NCBI GenBank assembly: GCA_017635675.1
Contig: JAGBLA010000213.1
Location: 1-60,263 of the forward strand
Reading direction: 5' to 3'
Source of the DNA: Ruminiclostridium sp.
Lineage (GTDB): Bacteria > Bacillota > Clostridia > Oscillospirales > Ruminococcaceae
DNA: 60,263 nt
This document shows, in pieces, positions 50,499 to 58,726 of this stretch; the stretch's first letter is position 1; each line of letters starts with the position of its first letter. The position numbers and the translations under genes are program-made. The notes under the pieces were generated by a model. The model made no database searches. It was not told where the DNA came from and saw only the letters and a list, made by a program, of their open reading frames with translations.

Positions 50499-52823
50499 TT
50501 ATTCTGTGGCTGCTCTTTCAGCCTTCTGCTCGGCAAGTTCCCTGTCCTTCATCATCTCAAGGGCTATTCGCTGCGCAATGTTATCACGTATGCGCTCGGG
50601 GATATACACATTCAGAAGTCCCGAATGTTCGTCACGCTGGGCGCGGTAGGTGTAACCGCCCTTGACTGTAGTAATATACTCGTTGTACGTTGAGAGCTTG
50701 TCAAGGCGGCAGAGCACAAGCTCCTCGCCCGCCGCGTTCACCGCTCTTATCTCGCCGTTATCTTCAAGAATGACATTTCCGCCCGTAATGACCGGAATAT
50801 TATCGGCATTTCCGATCCATGAAGGCTCGGAGGATTTGATACCGACCGTGATAGTACCGCCGGAAAGATGAACAGTACCGCCCGCGTCGAGAGCACCGAT
50901 GCCGCATACTCTCGTACCTTCGGCATGACCGTGAAGTCTTCCGCCGGCACACTTTATATTCAGACTTCCGCCAAGCGAGCCTATCGCTGTGCCGATATCA
51001 CCGTGTATAATCGAGCTTACGTTTCCGCCCGCGAATTCTACATTTCCGCTTCCCGCATTAAGAACGCCTATACCGGTAACGCGCTCACCGTCGCTAACGA
51101 GCTCAAGATAACCCGAATTTACGATATCCACAGTACCGTACATCGTTCCTATGGAAACAGCTTCATTCGCGACACAATGTGTACGCACCGCTCCATGCTC
51201 TATAACGATGTTAGTATCTCCGGATGCGCTTCCGATACCAACTGCGTAAATTCCTCTGCCGTTTACATCGACCGAGCCCTTTACTATCTTGATATACGCG
51301 TTTGTTCCCTTTTCGCCGCCGCCGATGCAGACTATCTTATCACCGGAGGAATCGACGGATATTCCACCCTCGGTATCAATTATGATAGTACCGTAAGCCT
51401 TTTCAAAGCTCGAGCCGATACCAACGCCGCCGTTGCGGTTGTTCTTGACCGACAGCTTTCCTTCACCGCTTATATTCACTGTTGAATTCGGCGGAACATA
51501 GATACCTTCCTTATTGAAGGTATTCTCTCCTTCAAGTATAACAGTGACATTCGCGTTATTGCCTATCTGAACGGTTGTCTCGACCGCACCCTTGATATTG
51601 ACGTTTTCAAAGATAAGCATTACATCGGTATTATCTGCGGTCTTGACCACCATATCGACAATGGTGTTCTTTGTGCCGATAAATCTTACGGTACCCTCAG
51701 AAACGAATACCTCGGAATACTTTTCAAGCGAGAGATTGAATACATTGACTATCTCTCCCGCAGACGCTTCGTACACACGTTTCTCGTTGTTGTACTTTGA
51801 AAGACGGACATTTTCTTCCTTTATGTACTGGCTTATCTCCGCATCTATTTCCGGCAGCACATCTTTCGCGGGGCGCGCGGTATAAAAACCCTGGATAAGA
51901 TCAACACCCAGCTCAATGACCTTTGTGAGCTCTTCCTTAGTTTCAACGCCCTCGGCAAGTATCTTTATGTCGTATTTTCTGCCGAATTTTATAAGATTCG
52001 ATACAAGGAGCTGCTTTTTGGAATCTGTGTCTATCGAGGTGATCATCGACATATCAATTTTGATGAAATTCGGGTTGTTATTGAGCACCTTCATATCATT
52101 GGAATAGCCGCTTCCATAGTCATCTACGGCAATATTGCAGTTTAAGATATTCCGCAGCTTATCAAACGCCGCAATTGAATTGTCGTCATCATCGTCGTTT
52201 TCAAGTATCTCAACAACTACATTCTCGGAAATACCGGAATAAAGCGCCTGGAGCTTTTCAAGCTCGTCATCCGGCAGGATAACGCTCGGTATGCTGTTTA
52301 TGAATATCTTTCTACCCTTGAACAGCTCGATATTCTCTTTGTAGTATTTAAGGATATTGAAGAATGTGCTTCGCTCGATCTTATCCAGCATTTCACTGAT
52401 CTCGGCATACTTGAGCACCTCAAGAGGTTTCAGACCGATATCATCGGAAGTGCGCATAAGCACCTCATAAGCAAATATAGATCCGTCGCGGGCGTTTACG
52501 ATAGGCTGGAAATTGTAAATAAACTCGTTCTTATTGACAAGCTGTTTGAACTTGTCAAGCTTATCGAGCTCGATCTCCTTCTCTCTGTATATCTCACGAA
52601 CGCCGCGGTTGTTAAGCTCACGATAAGTCGTTATCTCAAAGAAAAGAACAGCCGCAGTAAAAACAATGGCTGCTCCGCGCATAATAAGGTCGGGCAGCGC
52701 AATACCGCCCTCTATGATGTTCCCGTAAATCAGCGAACCCGATAAAACAAGCAAACAAAGCGCAAGAAGCACGCATCTTACGCCAAAAAGCAGCTGGGAA
52801 TTATGATCCTTATTCTTTTCCAT
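50499..52823 (-). CDS. Membrane-anchored EAL phosphodiesterase fused to a beta-helix-like repeat domain
   Basis: A 774-residue protein. Two membrane segments (about 11-34 and 43-66) form an N-terminal hairpin; an EAL domain follows at about 95-345 with YEVLMRT (Glu120), FINSIP, VVEILEN, VDDYGSGYSN, IKIDMS and LAEGVETKEE, so the metal and catalytic residues appear intact. From about 390 to 700 the protein is Gly/Val/Ile-rich with seven units of 27-31 residues, each starting with a VGIG/VCIG/TGIG/TAIG-type motif and ending in a Gly turn, as in right-handed beta-helices. A charged helical tail (RIRDNIAQRIALEMMKDRELAEQ) closes it. I start at 52823 (GGGGTGGGATA before the ATG). The c-di-GMP hydrolase call is firm in family terms; the role of the repeats is unknown. 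Confidence 0.88.
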   Translation of the reverse strand: MEKNKDHNSQLLFGVRCVLLALCLLVLSGSLIYGNIIEGGIALPDLIMRGAAIVFTAAVLFFEITTYRELNNRGVREIYREKEIELDKLDKFKQLVNKNEFIYNFQPIVNARDGSIFAYEVLMRTSDDIGLKPLEVLKYAEISEMLDKIERSTFFNILKYYKENIELFKGRKIFINSIPSVILPDDELEKLQALYSGISENVVVEILENDDDDDNSIAAFDKLRNILNCNIAVDDYGSGYSNDMKVLNNNPNFIKIDMSMITSIDTDSKKQLLVSNLIKFGRKYDIKILAEGVETKEELTKVIELGVDLIQGFYTARPAKDVLPEIDAEISQYIKEENVRLSKYNNEKRVYEASAGEIVNVFNLSLEKYSEVFVSEGTVRFIGTKNTIVDMVVKTADNTDVMLIFENVNIKGAVETTVQIGNNANVTVILEGENTFNKEGIYVPPNSTVNISGEGKLSVKNNRNGGVGIGSSFEKAYGTIIIDTEGGISVDSSGDKIVCIGGGEKGTNAYIKIVKGSVDVNGRGIYAVGIGSASGDTNIVIEHGAVRTHCVANEAVSIGTMYGTVDIVNSGYLELVSDGERVTGIGVLNAGSGNVEFAGGNVSSIIHGDIGTAIGSLGGSLNIKCAGGRLHGHAEGTRVCGIGALDAGGTVHLSGGTITVGIKSSEPSWIGNADNIPVITGGNVILEDNGEIRAVNAAGEELVLCRLDKLSTYNEYITTVKGGYTYRAQRDEHSGLLNVYIPERIRDNIAQRIALEMMKDRELAEQKAERAATE

Positions 52824-52853
52824 TATCCCACCCCGTTCACTTATGTTGTATCT

Positions 52854-52882
52854 ATTATATATCAAAATTACAATAATGTCAA
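52854..52882 (-). promoter_or_regulatory. Consensus sigma-A promoter of the EAL-repeat gene
   Basis: Minus strand TTGACA (52882-52877), 17 bases, TATAAT (52859-52854): a full consensus match, 30 bases before the start codon. Confidence 0.9.
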
Positions 52883-52995
52883 GATTTTTTCCTATTATTC
52901 CATATCTTTTTAACAAAAATGAAATCTTTTGAAAAGGAAACTATGTAAATATATTACAAATATAGAGTTCCTTAAAGTAACATTTATGAACAGAT

Positions 52996-53024
52996 AAGCC
53001 GACTGCCTTTTAAGCAGCCGGCTT
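52996..53024. terminator. Hairpin downstream of the DUF1540 gene
   Basis: AAGCCGACTGC (52996-53006) and GCAGCCGGCTT (53014-53024) pair with one mismatch (a G-U wobble when read on the minus strand). It begins 6 bases after the DUF1540 stop. The better T-run (TTTTTGGTT) is on the plus strand, so its strength as a minus-strand terminator is uncertain. Confidence 0.5.
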
Positions 53025-53029
53025 TTTGG

Positions 53030-53197
53030 TTATTTCATAATGAATGACTGGCAGTCTGTGCACTGATCCATTGACGGATCTGCCTCGTGTGTTCCGACCT
53101 GTATATGGTCAAGACTGCAATAATCGCTGTCGCAGCAGTGATGTGTGCAGTTTGTTACTGTGCAGGCGATGCACTTATTTGCTCTTTCTGTGCTCAT
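53030..53197 (-). CDS. DUF1540 cysteine-rich mini-protein
   Basis: A 55-residue protein reading MSTERANKCIACTVTN at the start. It has ten cysteines, among them CIAC, CTHHCC and CTDC, and the segments DYCSLDHIQVGTHEAD and QCTDCQSFIMK. Two Cys-rich halves match the DUF1540 pattern (C-x2-C ... C ... ending IxVG), likely a metal-binding site. Such proteins are common in spore formers; function unknown. GGAGAG lies 7 bases before the ATG. It stands alone between the EAL-repeat gene and udp, on the same strand as both. Confidence 0.85.
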   Translation of the reverse strand: MSTERANKCIACTVTNCTHHCCDSDYCSLDHIQVGTHEADPSMDQCTDCQSFIMK

Positions 53198-53311
53198 TGT
53201 GATCTCTCCGTTCGTAAGAAATAGCGGAATAATATAAACCGAAACAGGTTCCCGCGTTCATATTATTTGCAGCTCACGAACGACAATACGTGTAAAAATA
53301 TGAAAAAAGTG

Positions 53312-54097
53312 TCATTTTCTGTCACATTCGATAAGCAGCTTTATCGCTTCGACAGCACAACTGATAGCTCGCTCGGAGCTCTCACACACCTTATCCGGAA
53401 GTCCTGCTTTGGTGCGCTCCACATTCCACAGTGCGGTAAACACCGCTCCGGCTCTAACGTGTCTCGCGATAGCGACAGAGAACAATGCTGCCGACTCCAT
53501 TTCGCTCGTAAGACAGCCGCAGCGCACATACGCGTCCCATGCGGGCGCCAGCGTAGATGAAACAGGCACTCCGTTCGGGTCAATCTCACCGTAGAAGCTG
53601 TCTTTACAGTGAACAACGCCCACATGACAGCGGTTGCCGTCTTCATCGGCAGAGAGTGTATCCCCTGCCTGTTTTAGCGCACACATCACATCATAATCAG
53701 GAACAGCAGGATATTCTATCGGGATATACTCCCTGCTCGTACCCTCGCTTCTTATCGCACCGCTCGCCACGATAAGGTCTCCGCCGAATACCTTCATGTC
53801 CATTCCGCCGCTCGTACCGATTCGGACGAATGTATCCGAGCCGCTCATTATAAGCTCCTCCACGGCGATAGCTGTGGAAGCGCCTCCGATACCTGTCGAT
53901 ACGACGCTTACCGGCACCCCGAGAAGCTCACCGGTATATGTGGTGTACTCGCGGTTCTGCGCTACCGGGTGCGCGTTATCGAGCAAAGCGGCTATCTTCG
54001 GTACTCTCCCCGGGTCTCCCGGCAGGATAACATACCTGCCGACATCTCCTGTTCTTATGTGCAGATGAAATCTGATGTCGTCCTGTATAAGTGCCAT
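53312..54097 (-). CDS. udp: Uridine phosphorylase
   Basis: Reversibly splits uridine with phosphate to uracil and ribose 1-phosphate. The 261-residue NP-I family protein has YVILPGDPGRVPKIA (phosphate-binding), NREYTTYTGEL, VSTGIGGASTAIAVEEL, FVRIGTSGGM, VHCKDSFYG and the ribose-binding TSEMESAALF segment, which follow the E. coli Udp pattern rather than that of DeoD. Some relatives also take deoxyuridine or thymidine. The udp start is preceded by GGAGGAG, and the gene lies 21 bases after the small membrane-protein genes. Confidence 0.92.
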   Translation of the reverse strand: MALIQDDIRFHLHIRTGDVGRYVILPGDPGRVPKIAALLDNAHPVAQNREYTTYTGELLGVPVSVVSTGIGGASTAIAVEELIMSGSDTFVRIGTSGGMDMKVFGGDLIVASGAIRSEGTSREYIPIEYPAVPDYDVMCALKQAGDTLSADEDGNRCHVGVVHCKDSFYGEIDPNGVPVSSTLAPAWDAYVRCGCLTSEMESAALFSVAIARHVRAGAVFTALWNVERTKAGLPDKVCESSERAISCAVEAIKLLIECDRK

Positions 54098-54118
54098 AGT
54101 ACTCCTCCTTCGGATATT

Positions 54119-54307
54119 TCAGCCTTCCGCAAAGTCAGGCTGTACATAAGCCGGCGTGTCATCGTTCATAGTCTCCGAGCCTGCCAGAACAGTTCCCACG
54201 AACCATATATACAGAGCCATCAGCGCTGCCACGCCCAATAGCGACAGTGCAAATACAAGCCCGTGAGGCACTTTGAATTTACGTTTTTTTCCGTCATTCT
54301 TTGCCAT
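54119..54307 (-). CDS. Small single-pass membrane protein, unknown function
   Basis: A 62-residue product: a basic N-terminus (MAKNDGKKRKFKVPHG), one membrane segment (about 17-41, LVFALSLLGVAALMALYIWFVG) and an acidic tail (NDDTPAYVQPDFAEG). I do not recognise the family. The ATG at 54307 has GGGAG 9 bases upstream and lies 14 bases inside the end of the preceding membrane-protein gene, so coupling is likely. Confidence 0.65.
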   Translation of the reverse strand: MAKNDGKKRKFKVPHGLVFALSLLGVAALMALYIWFVGTVLAGSETMNDDTPAYVQPDFAEG

Positions 54308-54776
54308 TGTCATTATCTCCCAGTATAGACGGCGCGATCTCCTCTTTCGCCGCCTTTTTATCCTCAAACAGCTTAGCAATGTTTGAACGCTCCTCGACAG
54401 CCAAAATGAATATATCCAGCAGCGTCGCAAATATAAGCGGAAGATACAGTTCATCGGGACCCGAACTGTTCTCTGTGTAAACATACAGCGCGTCGAACAT
54501 ACCGTCAAGCACAAGCACTCCGACAAGTCCTGCCAACGAAAGAACTGCCGCGATACGATAATGTCTGCCGAATATCATTGCAGCCGAAAGAACATAACCG
54601 ACTATCGCTGTTATAAGCCAGAGCCACATTATATCGTTTCTCGCGGCAATATCCGCGGGTACTATCTCACTTCCGAACGCCATTATGCACGCCGGAAAAA
54701 AAATACCTACCGCAACGCCCCAGATACAGACTATCCCCGTTTCAATTATTTTCAGAATTATTGATAAAACCTTCAT
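54294..54776 (-). CDS. Polytopic membrane protein, unknown function
   Basis: A 160-residue protein with four predicted membrane segments (about 8-35, 50-70, 76-95 and 110-130) and a charged cytoplasmic C-terminus (EERSNIAKLFEDKKAAKEEIAPS). No known domain is recognised. It is the first of a pair with the 62-residue protein and is followed by udp on the same strand. A promoter stands 45-73 bases upstream. Confidence 0.7.
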   Translation of the reverse strand: MKVLSIILKIIETGIVCIWGVAVGIFFPACIMAFGSEIVPADIAARNDIMWLWLITAIVGYVLSAAMIFGRHYRIAAVLSLAGLVGVLVLDGMFDALYVYTENSSGPDELYLPLIFATLLDIFILAVEERSNIAKLFEDKKAAKEEIAPSILGDNDNGKE

Positions 54777-54820
54777 AGTTCCGCCTTGTTCAGAATATAG
54801 ATAATATGTGAACGTTATAT

Positions 54821-54849
54821 ATCATATAATATATAATACCACATTTCAA
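54821..54849 (-). promoter_or_regulatory. Likely sigma-A promoter of the membrane-protein pair
   Basis: Minus strand TTGAAA (54849-54844), 17 bases, TATGAT (54826-54821), 44 bases before the start codon at 54776. Confidence 0.55.
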
Positions 54850-54887
54850 TAAAAAAAGCAACAGATTTTCTCCGCAAAACTTTCCAC

Positions 54888-54916
54888 TGATATATCGGTG
54901 TCTTCTGCAAATATTA
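54888..54916 (+). promoter_or_regulatory. Possible forespore (sigma-F/G type) promoter of spoIVB
   Basis: TGATAT (54888-54893), 14 bases, CAAATATTA (54908-54916) resembles the TGMATA / CATAMTA pattern of forespore sigma factors, 38 bases before the spoIVB ATG. No sigma-A promoter is evident here. SpoIVB is forespore-expressed in Bacillus. Confidence 0.35.
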
Positions 54917-54954
54917 AATCTGCGTCATGAATTCGGAGAAAAGGAGCAGATAAA

Positions 54955-56013
54955 ATGAAAAAGCTTTCATTTATAGCAAACATAGCCGCCGCCGTCCTGG
55001 CTTCGGTATTATTCATCGGTACGGCAGCATACGGAGAAACAAACGCTGCACGACCCGCAGCGTCATACACCGAGCCTGCGGCGCGCAGAACAGTAGTACC
55101 CTGCGGTACGCCATTCGGTATCAAAATGCTCACGGACGGTGTAATGGTAACGGATTTCGGCGCCGTCAACGGAAGGCTCAGCCAGCAGTCTCCGGCAGAG
55201 GCTGCCGGGATAAGAAAAGGCGATATAGTAACATCCGTAAACGGAGTGGGCATTACCGACAGCTTGTCCGTAAGCTCCGCGGTACAGCTCGACCCGAAAT
55301 GTACAATATGTGTCATACGTGAGGGCAAGGAGCTTACATTCACTGCAAACGCGCTCAGATCCGATACCGACGGCGAATATAAGCTCGGTATGTGGACTAA
55401 GGACAGTGTCGCAGGGATCGGCACCATGACATACTATGACCCGGAGACCGAGCGGTTTGCCGGTCTCGGTCACGGGATAAGCGACACCGGAACAGGCGTT
55501 CGTATGCCGCTGCTCAAAGGAGAGATAACCGCTGTAACTATAACCGATGTTATCCGCGGAAGCTCCGGCTGTCCCGGAGAGCTCTGCGGTGCGTTCATAT
55601 CAAGCGTGGAGATAGGAACGATAACCGGAAACAACGACTTTGGTGTATTCGGAGTATGCACGGCAGCTCCCATACTTGCGGAACCTGTGGAAATTGCTTC
55701 CAAAGATGAGGTAAAAACAGGAAGGGCTGTTATTTTAGCCACTATCGGCGGCATGACCCCGAAAGAATATGATATTGAGATAGTAAGCATAGACCGCTCC
55801 GAAACATCCTCAACGCGCAATATGACGATACGTGTGACCGACCCCAACCTTCTCTCCCACACAGGAGGCATAGTGCAGGGTATGAGCGGCAGTCCGATAA
55901 TACAGAACGGCAGGCTTGCCGGCGCAGTGACCCATGTGCTTGTAAACGATTCGGCAATGGGATACGCGGTGTTTGCCGAGAATATGGCAAACGCCGCCGA
56001 GCTCACCGAATGA
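54955..56013 (+). CDS. spoIVB: SpoIVB serine peptidase
   Basis: Forespore-secreted S55 peptidase that triggers processing of pro-sigma-K in the mother cell. The 352-residue product has an N-terminal membrane/signal segment (about 5-27), a PDZ domain (about 60-130, SPAEAAGIRKGDIVTSVNGVGI) and the S55 domain with AGLGHGISDTGTG (catalytic His) and GIVQGMSGSPII (catalytic Ser). AAGGAG precedes the ATG. In many Firmicutes spoIVB follows recN; here it is 45 kb away from recN and converges on the feo genes. Confidence 0.95.
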   Translation: MKKLSFIANIAAAVLASVLFIGTAAYGETNAARPAASYTEPAARRTVVPCGTPFGIKMLTDGVMVTDFGAVNGRLSQQSPAEAAGIRKGDIVTSVNGVGITDSLSVSSAVQLDPKCTICVIREGKELTFTANALRSDTDGEYKLGMWTKDSVAGIGTMTYYDPETERFAGLGHGISDTGTGVRMPLLKGEITAVTITDVIRGSSGCPGELCGAFISSVEIGTITGNNDFGVFGVCTAAPILAEPVEIASKDEVKTGRAVILATIGGMTPKEYDIEIVSIDRSETSSTRNMTIRVTDPNLLSHTGGIVQGMSGSPIIQNGRLAGAVTHVLVNDSAMGYAVFAENMANAAELTE

Positions 56014-56015
56014 TA

Positions 56016-56183
56016 TCAGCTTTCTGGTTTATCCGCCTTACGGCATTCCCCCGAACCTCCGCAGCAGCTGCAATTCCCGCAGCAGCCTTTTCCCTTTTTC
56101 TTGTCACGTATCATGACAAACAATGCTCCTGCCACTGCCGCGGCAATAAGAACGATAAGTATTATATCAACCAAATTCATCAT
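56016..56183 (-). CDS. FeoB-associated Cys-rich membrane protein
   Basis: A 55-residue protein with one membrane segment (about 3-24, VDIILIVLIAAAVAGALFVMI), a basic stretch (RDKKKGKG) and a cysteine cluster (CCGNCSCCGGSGEC). Proteins of this kind sit directly after feoB in many Clostridia and are assumed to help iron uptake. Its ATG overlaps the feoB stop (ATGA), so translation is coupled. The stop lies two bases from that of the convergent spoIVB. Confidence 0.9.
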   Translation of the reverse strand: MMNLVDIILIVLIAAAVAGALFVMIRDKKKGKGCCGNCSCCGGSGECRKADKPES

Positions 56184-58546
56184 GTCACCCCAAAAAGCAT
56201 AAGCACAGCGCGTACGATGAATGCTATGACCCATGCTGTAAGACATTGCCAGATAACTACCCCGAACGCCCATTTTCCGCCAAGTTCACGCTTGATCGCC
56301 GCGATAGCCGCAACACACGGCGTGTATATCAGCGAGAATACCAGCATCGACGCAGCGGACAGCGCCGTCAGTGCTGTCTCCACTCCCCCCGAATACAATA
56401 TCTCGAACATGGAGACAACGCTCTCCTTTGCGAGAAATCCCGAAACGAGAGATACAAGTATCCGCCAGTCTCCAAGCCCTATCGGAGACATTACAGGAGC
56501 AAGAAGTCCCGCTGCCGCAGCAAGAATGCTTTTTTCGGGGTCTTCGGTAAGCTTCATACCGAGATCAAAACTCTTCAAAAACCATACAGCAAGCGATGCT
56601 ATCAGTATTACCGAAAACGCGCGTTTCAGAAAGTCCTTTGCCTTCTCCCAAAGAAGCTGAGCCACATTTCTTGCTCCGGGGACGCGATAATTCGGCAGCT
56701 CCATTACGAACGGAACAGCCTCGCCCCTGAACAGAACTCCGCGGTATAGACAGGCAGCAAGTATTCCTACAATAATTCCGAGTACATAAAGCCCGATAAA
56801 TACCAGCCAGCCGTTTTCCGGGAAAAAGGCCTCCACAAAAAACGAATAAATCGGCATTTTCGCTGAGCAGCTCATGAACGGTGTCAGCAGTATGGTCATT
56901 TTTCTGTCCCGCTCACTTGGCATAGTCCTCGTTGCCATTACTGCGGGAACGGAACAGCCGAACCCTATGAGCAGCGGAACTATGCTTCGCCCGGAAAGCC
57001 CTATCCTGCGCAGCAGTTTATCCATGAAAAAGGCTACACGTGCTATGTAGCCGCTGTCCTCAAGCAGCGACAGGAAAAAGAACAGCGTTACGATTATAGG
57101 CAGGAAGCTCAGCACACTTCCCACGCCCTCAAAAAATCCGCCTATTATTATGCCGTGTATTACAGGGTTCACATCTGCCATTGTAAGCGCGGTGTCGGTC
57201 AGCTCACGGACATAGTCAACGCCCATTTCTATCAGTTCCTGCAAAAAAGCGCCTATGACGTTGAACGTAAGAAATGAAACTGCGCCCATTATAAGGATAA
57301 AAACAGGGATCGCGGTAAATTTTCCTGTAAGTATCTTGTCTATCCTGCGGCTTCTGATATGCTCGCGGCTCTCATGAGGCTTTGTGACAGATTCCCTGCA
57401 TACCCGGAAAATGAATGAAAAACGCATATCCGCAATTGCAGCGCTTCTGTCAAGTCCTCGCTCAGCCTCCATTTGTGCCGCGATATGCTCGACAGTTTCT
57501 TCCTCGTTTCTGTCAAGTTTCAGCTGCTTGATTATTAGGCTGTCGCCCTCTGCTACCTTACTTGACGCGAAACGCAGCGGCAAACCTGTCTGTTCCGCGT
57601 GATCCTCAATAAGATGTGCTATACTGTGCAGGCAGCGGTGTACCGCTCCTCCCTTTTCACTTTTATCGCAGTGATCTGTCTTTATAGGCTTTTCCTGATA
57701 TTTTGCAACGTGCAGCACATGATTAACAAGCTCGTCAACGCCTTGATTTTTGGCAGCGGAGATAGGCACAACCGGTACTCCGAGCATTCTCTCCATGGCG
57801 TTCACATCTATACCTCCGCCGTTAGCGGTCAGCTCGTCCATCATATTGAGCGCCACGACCATAGGTATATCCATTTCAAGCAGTTGTATCGTAAGATACA
57901 AATTTCGCTCTATATTCGTTACATCAACGATGTTGATGATAGCATGAGGCTTTTCATCAAGCACAAAACTACGGGAAACTATCTCCTCGTTCGTGTACGG
58001 TGACATTGAGTAAATACCCGGAAGGTCTGTTATAACAGCTTCGGGATGTCCCTTTATAGTGCCGTCCTTGCGGTCCACCGTTACTCCCGGGAAATTTCCC
58101 ACGTGCTGCTTTGAGCCGGTAAGACGGTTAAACAGTGTGGTCTTGCCGCTGTTCTGATTGCCGACTAAAGCAAGTTTCAGAACAGTGCCTTCGGGAAGCG
58201 GATCTCCGCTTCCCTTTACATGGTATTTTCCGCCCTCACCAAGTCCCGGGTGTACCGATTCACGCTTATCGGACTTCGGCATTTTTACAGTCTTTGTGAC
58301 CGATGCCTGAACAGGTTCACGTATCTCGGACACCTCTATCTGTGCGGCATCGGCAAGACGCATAGTAAGCGCATACCCGTGAAGCCGCAGTTCCATGGGA
58401 TCTCCCATAGGCGCAAGCTTTTCAAGAGTTATCTCGGTTCCCGGAATAACTCCCATATCAAGAAAATGCTGACGCAAGGCGCCTTCTCCGCCTATTTTCT
58501 CCACTATTACGGTCTTGCCTGTCTTAATTTCACTTAATACTCCCAC
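56180..58546 (-). CDS. feoB: FeoA-FeoB fusion, ferrous iron transporter
   Basis: Membrane GTPase-coupled Fe(II) uptake system in one chain. Residues about 1-80 are a FeoA/SH3-like domain (GGEGALRQHFLDMGVIPGTEITL, MRLADAAQIEV). The FeoB G domain follows with G1 GNQNSGKTT, the NFPGVTVDRKDG switch region, G3 DLPGIYSM, and G4/G5 regions (ALNMMDE, PISAAKNQG). The membrane part has about 8-9 segments with the two Gate motifs, including GCSVPAVMATRTMPSERDRKMT. I take the GTG at 58546, preceded by AGGGTG, because the promoter start point is near 58583 and would exclude an upstream GTG. About 788 residues. Confidence 0.93.
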   Translation of the reverse strand: MGVLSEIKTGKTVIVEKIGGEGALRQHFLDMGVIPGTEITLEKLAPMGDPMELRLHGYALTMRLADAAQIEVSEIREPVQASVTKTVKMPKSDKRESVHPGLGEGGKYHVKGSGDPLPEGTVLKLALVGNQNSGKTTLFNRLTGSKQHVGNFPGVTVDRKDGTIKGHPEAVITDLPGIYSMSPYTNEEIVSRSFVLDEKPHAIINIVDVTNIERNLYLTIQLLEMDIPMVVALNMMDELTANGGGIDVNAMERMLGVPVVPISAAKNQGVDELVNHVLHVAKYQEKPIKTDHCDKSEKGGAVHRCLHSIAHLIEDHAEQTGLPLRFASSKVAEGDSLIIKQLKLDRNEEETVEHIAAQMEAERGLDRSAAIADMRFSFIFRVCRESVTKPHESREHIRSRRIDKILTGKFTAIPVFILIMGAVSFLTFNVIGAFLQELIEMGVDYVRELTDTALTMADVNPVIHGIIIGGFFEGVGSVLSFLPIIVTLFFFLSLLEDSGYIARVAFFMDKLLRRIGLSGRSIVPLLIGFGCSVPAVMATRTMPSERDRKMTILLTPFMSCSAKMPIYSFFVEAFFPENGWLVFIGLYVLGIIVGILAACLYRGVLFRGEAVPFVMELPNYRVPGARNVAQLLWEKAKDFLKRAFSVILIASLAVWFLKSFDLGMKLTEDPEKSILAAAAGLLAPVMSPIGLGDWRILVSLVSGFLAKESVVSMFEILYSGGVETALTALSAASMLVFSLIYTPCVAAIAAIKRELGGKWAFGVVIWQCLTAWVIAFIVRAVLMLFGVT

Positions 58547-58558
58547 ATTTATCACCCT

Positions 58559-58570
58559 AATATCGATATT
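58559..58570. repeat. 12-bp perfect palindrome in the feoB leader
   Basis: AATATCGATATT is its own reverse complement and lies between the predicted transcription start (about 58583) and the feoB start codon. It could be an operator for an iron-responsive regulator; no known Fur, IdeR or DtxR box is matched with confidence. Confidence 0.4.
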
Positions 58571-58589
58571 TCGATTAATAAACACTATA

Positions 58590-58618
58590 ATTATACATCA
58601 ATTCAACCGATACGTCAA
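58590..58618 (-). promoter_or_regulatory. Sigma-A promoter of feoAB
   Basis: Minus strand TTGACG (58618-58613), 17 bases, TATAAT (58595-58590). Confidence 0.75.
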
Positions 58619-58642
58619 TAACTAAAATTTCATTATAACCTA

Positions 58643-58671
58643 TTGATTTTTTACAAAAACTATGATATAAT
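58643..58671 (+). promoter_or_regulatory. Sigma-A promoter of the AIM24 gene
   Basis: TTGATT (58643-58648), 17 bases, TATAAT (58666-58671), with a TGA extension; 55 bases before the ATG. It is divergent from the feo promoter. Confidence 0.75.
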
Positions 58672-58726
58672 AATCTAAGTAAATGTAAGATTTACTAAAA
58701 ATACTCTTTAGAGAAAGGATAACTGT

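Noticed and set aside
50499-52823. DNA tandem repeats in the EAL-repeat gene
   Set aside because: The repeats are seen only at protein level; nucleotide copies have diverged, so no DNA repeat is reported.
53280-53330. Terminator after udp
   Set aside because: A short T-run is present (CTTTTTTCATATTTTTA on the minus strand), but the possible stem is only 3 bp long.
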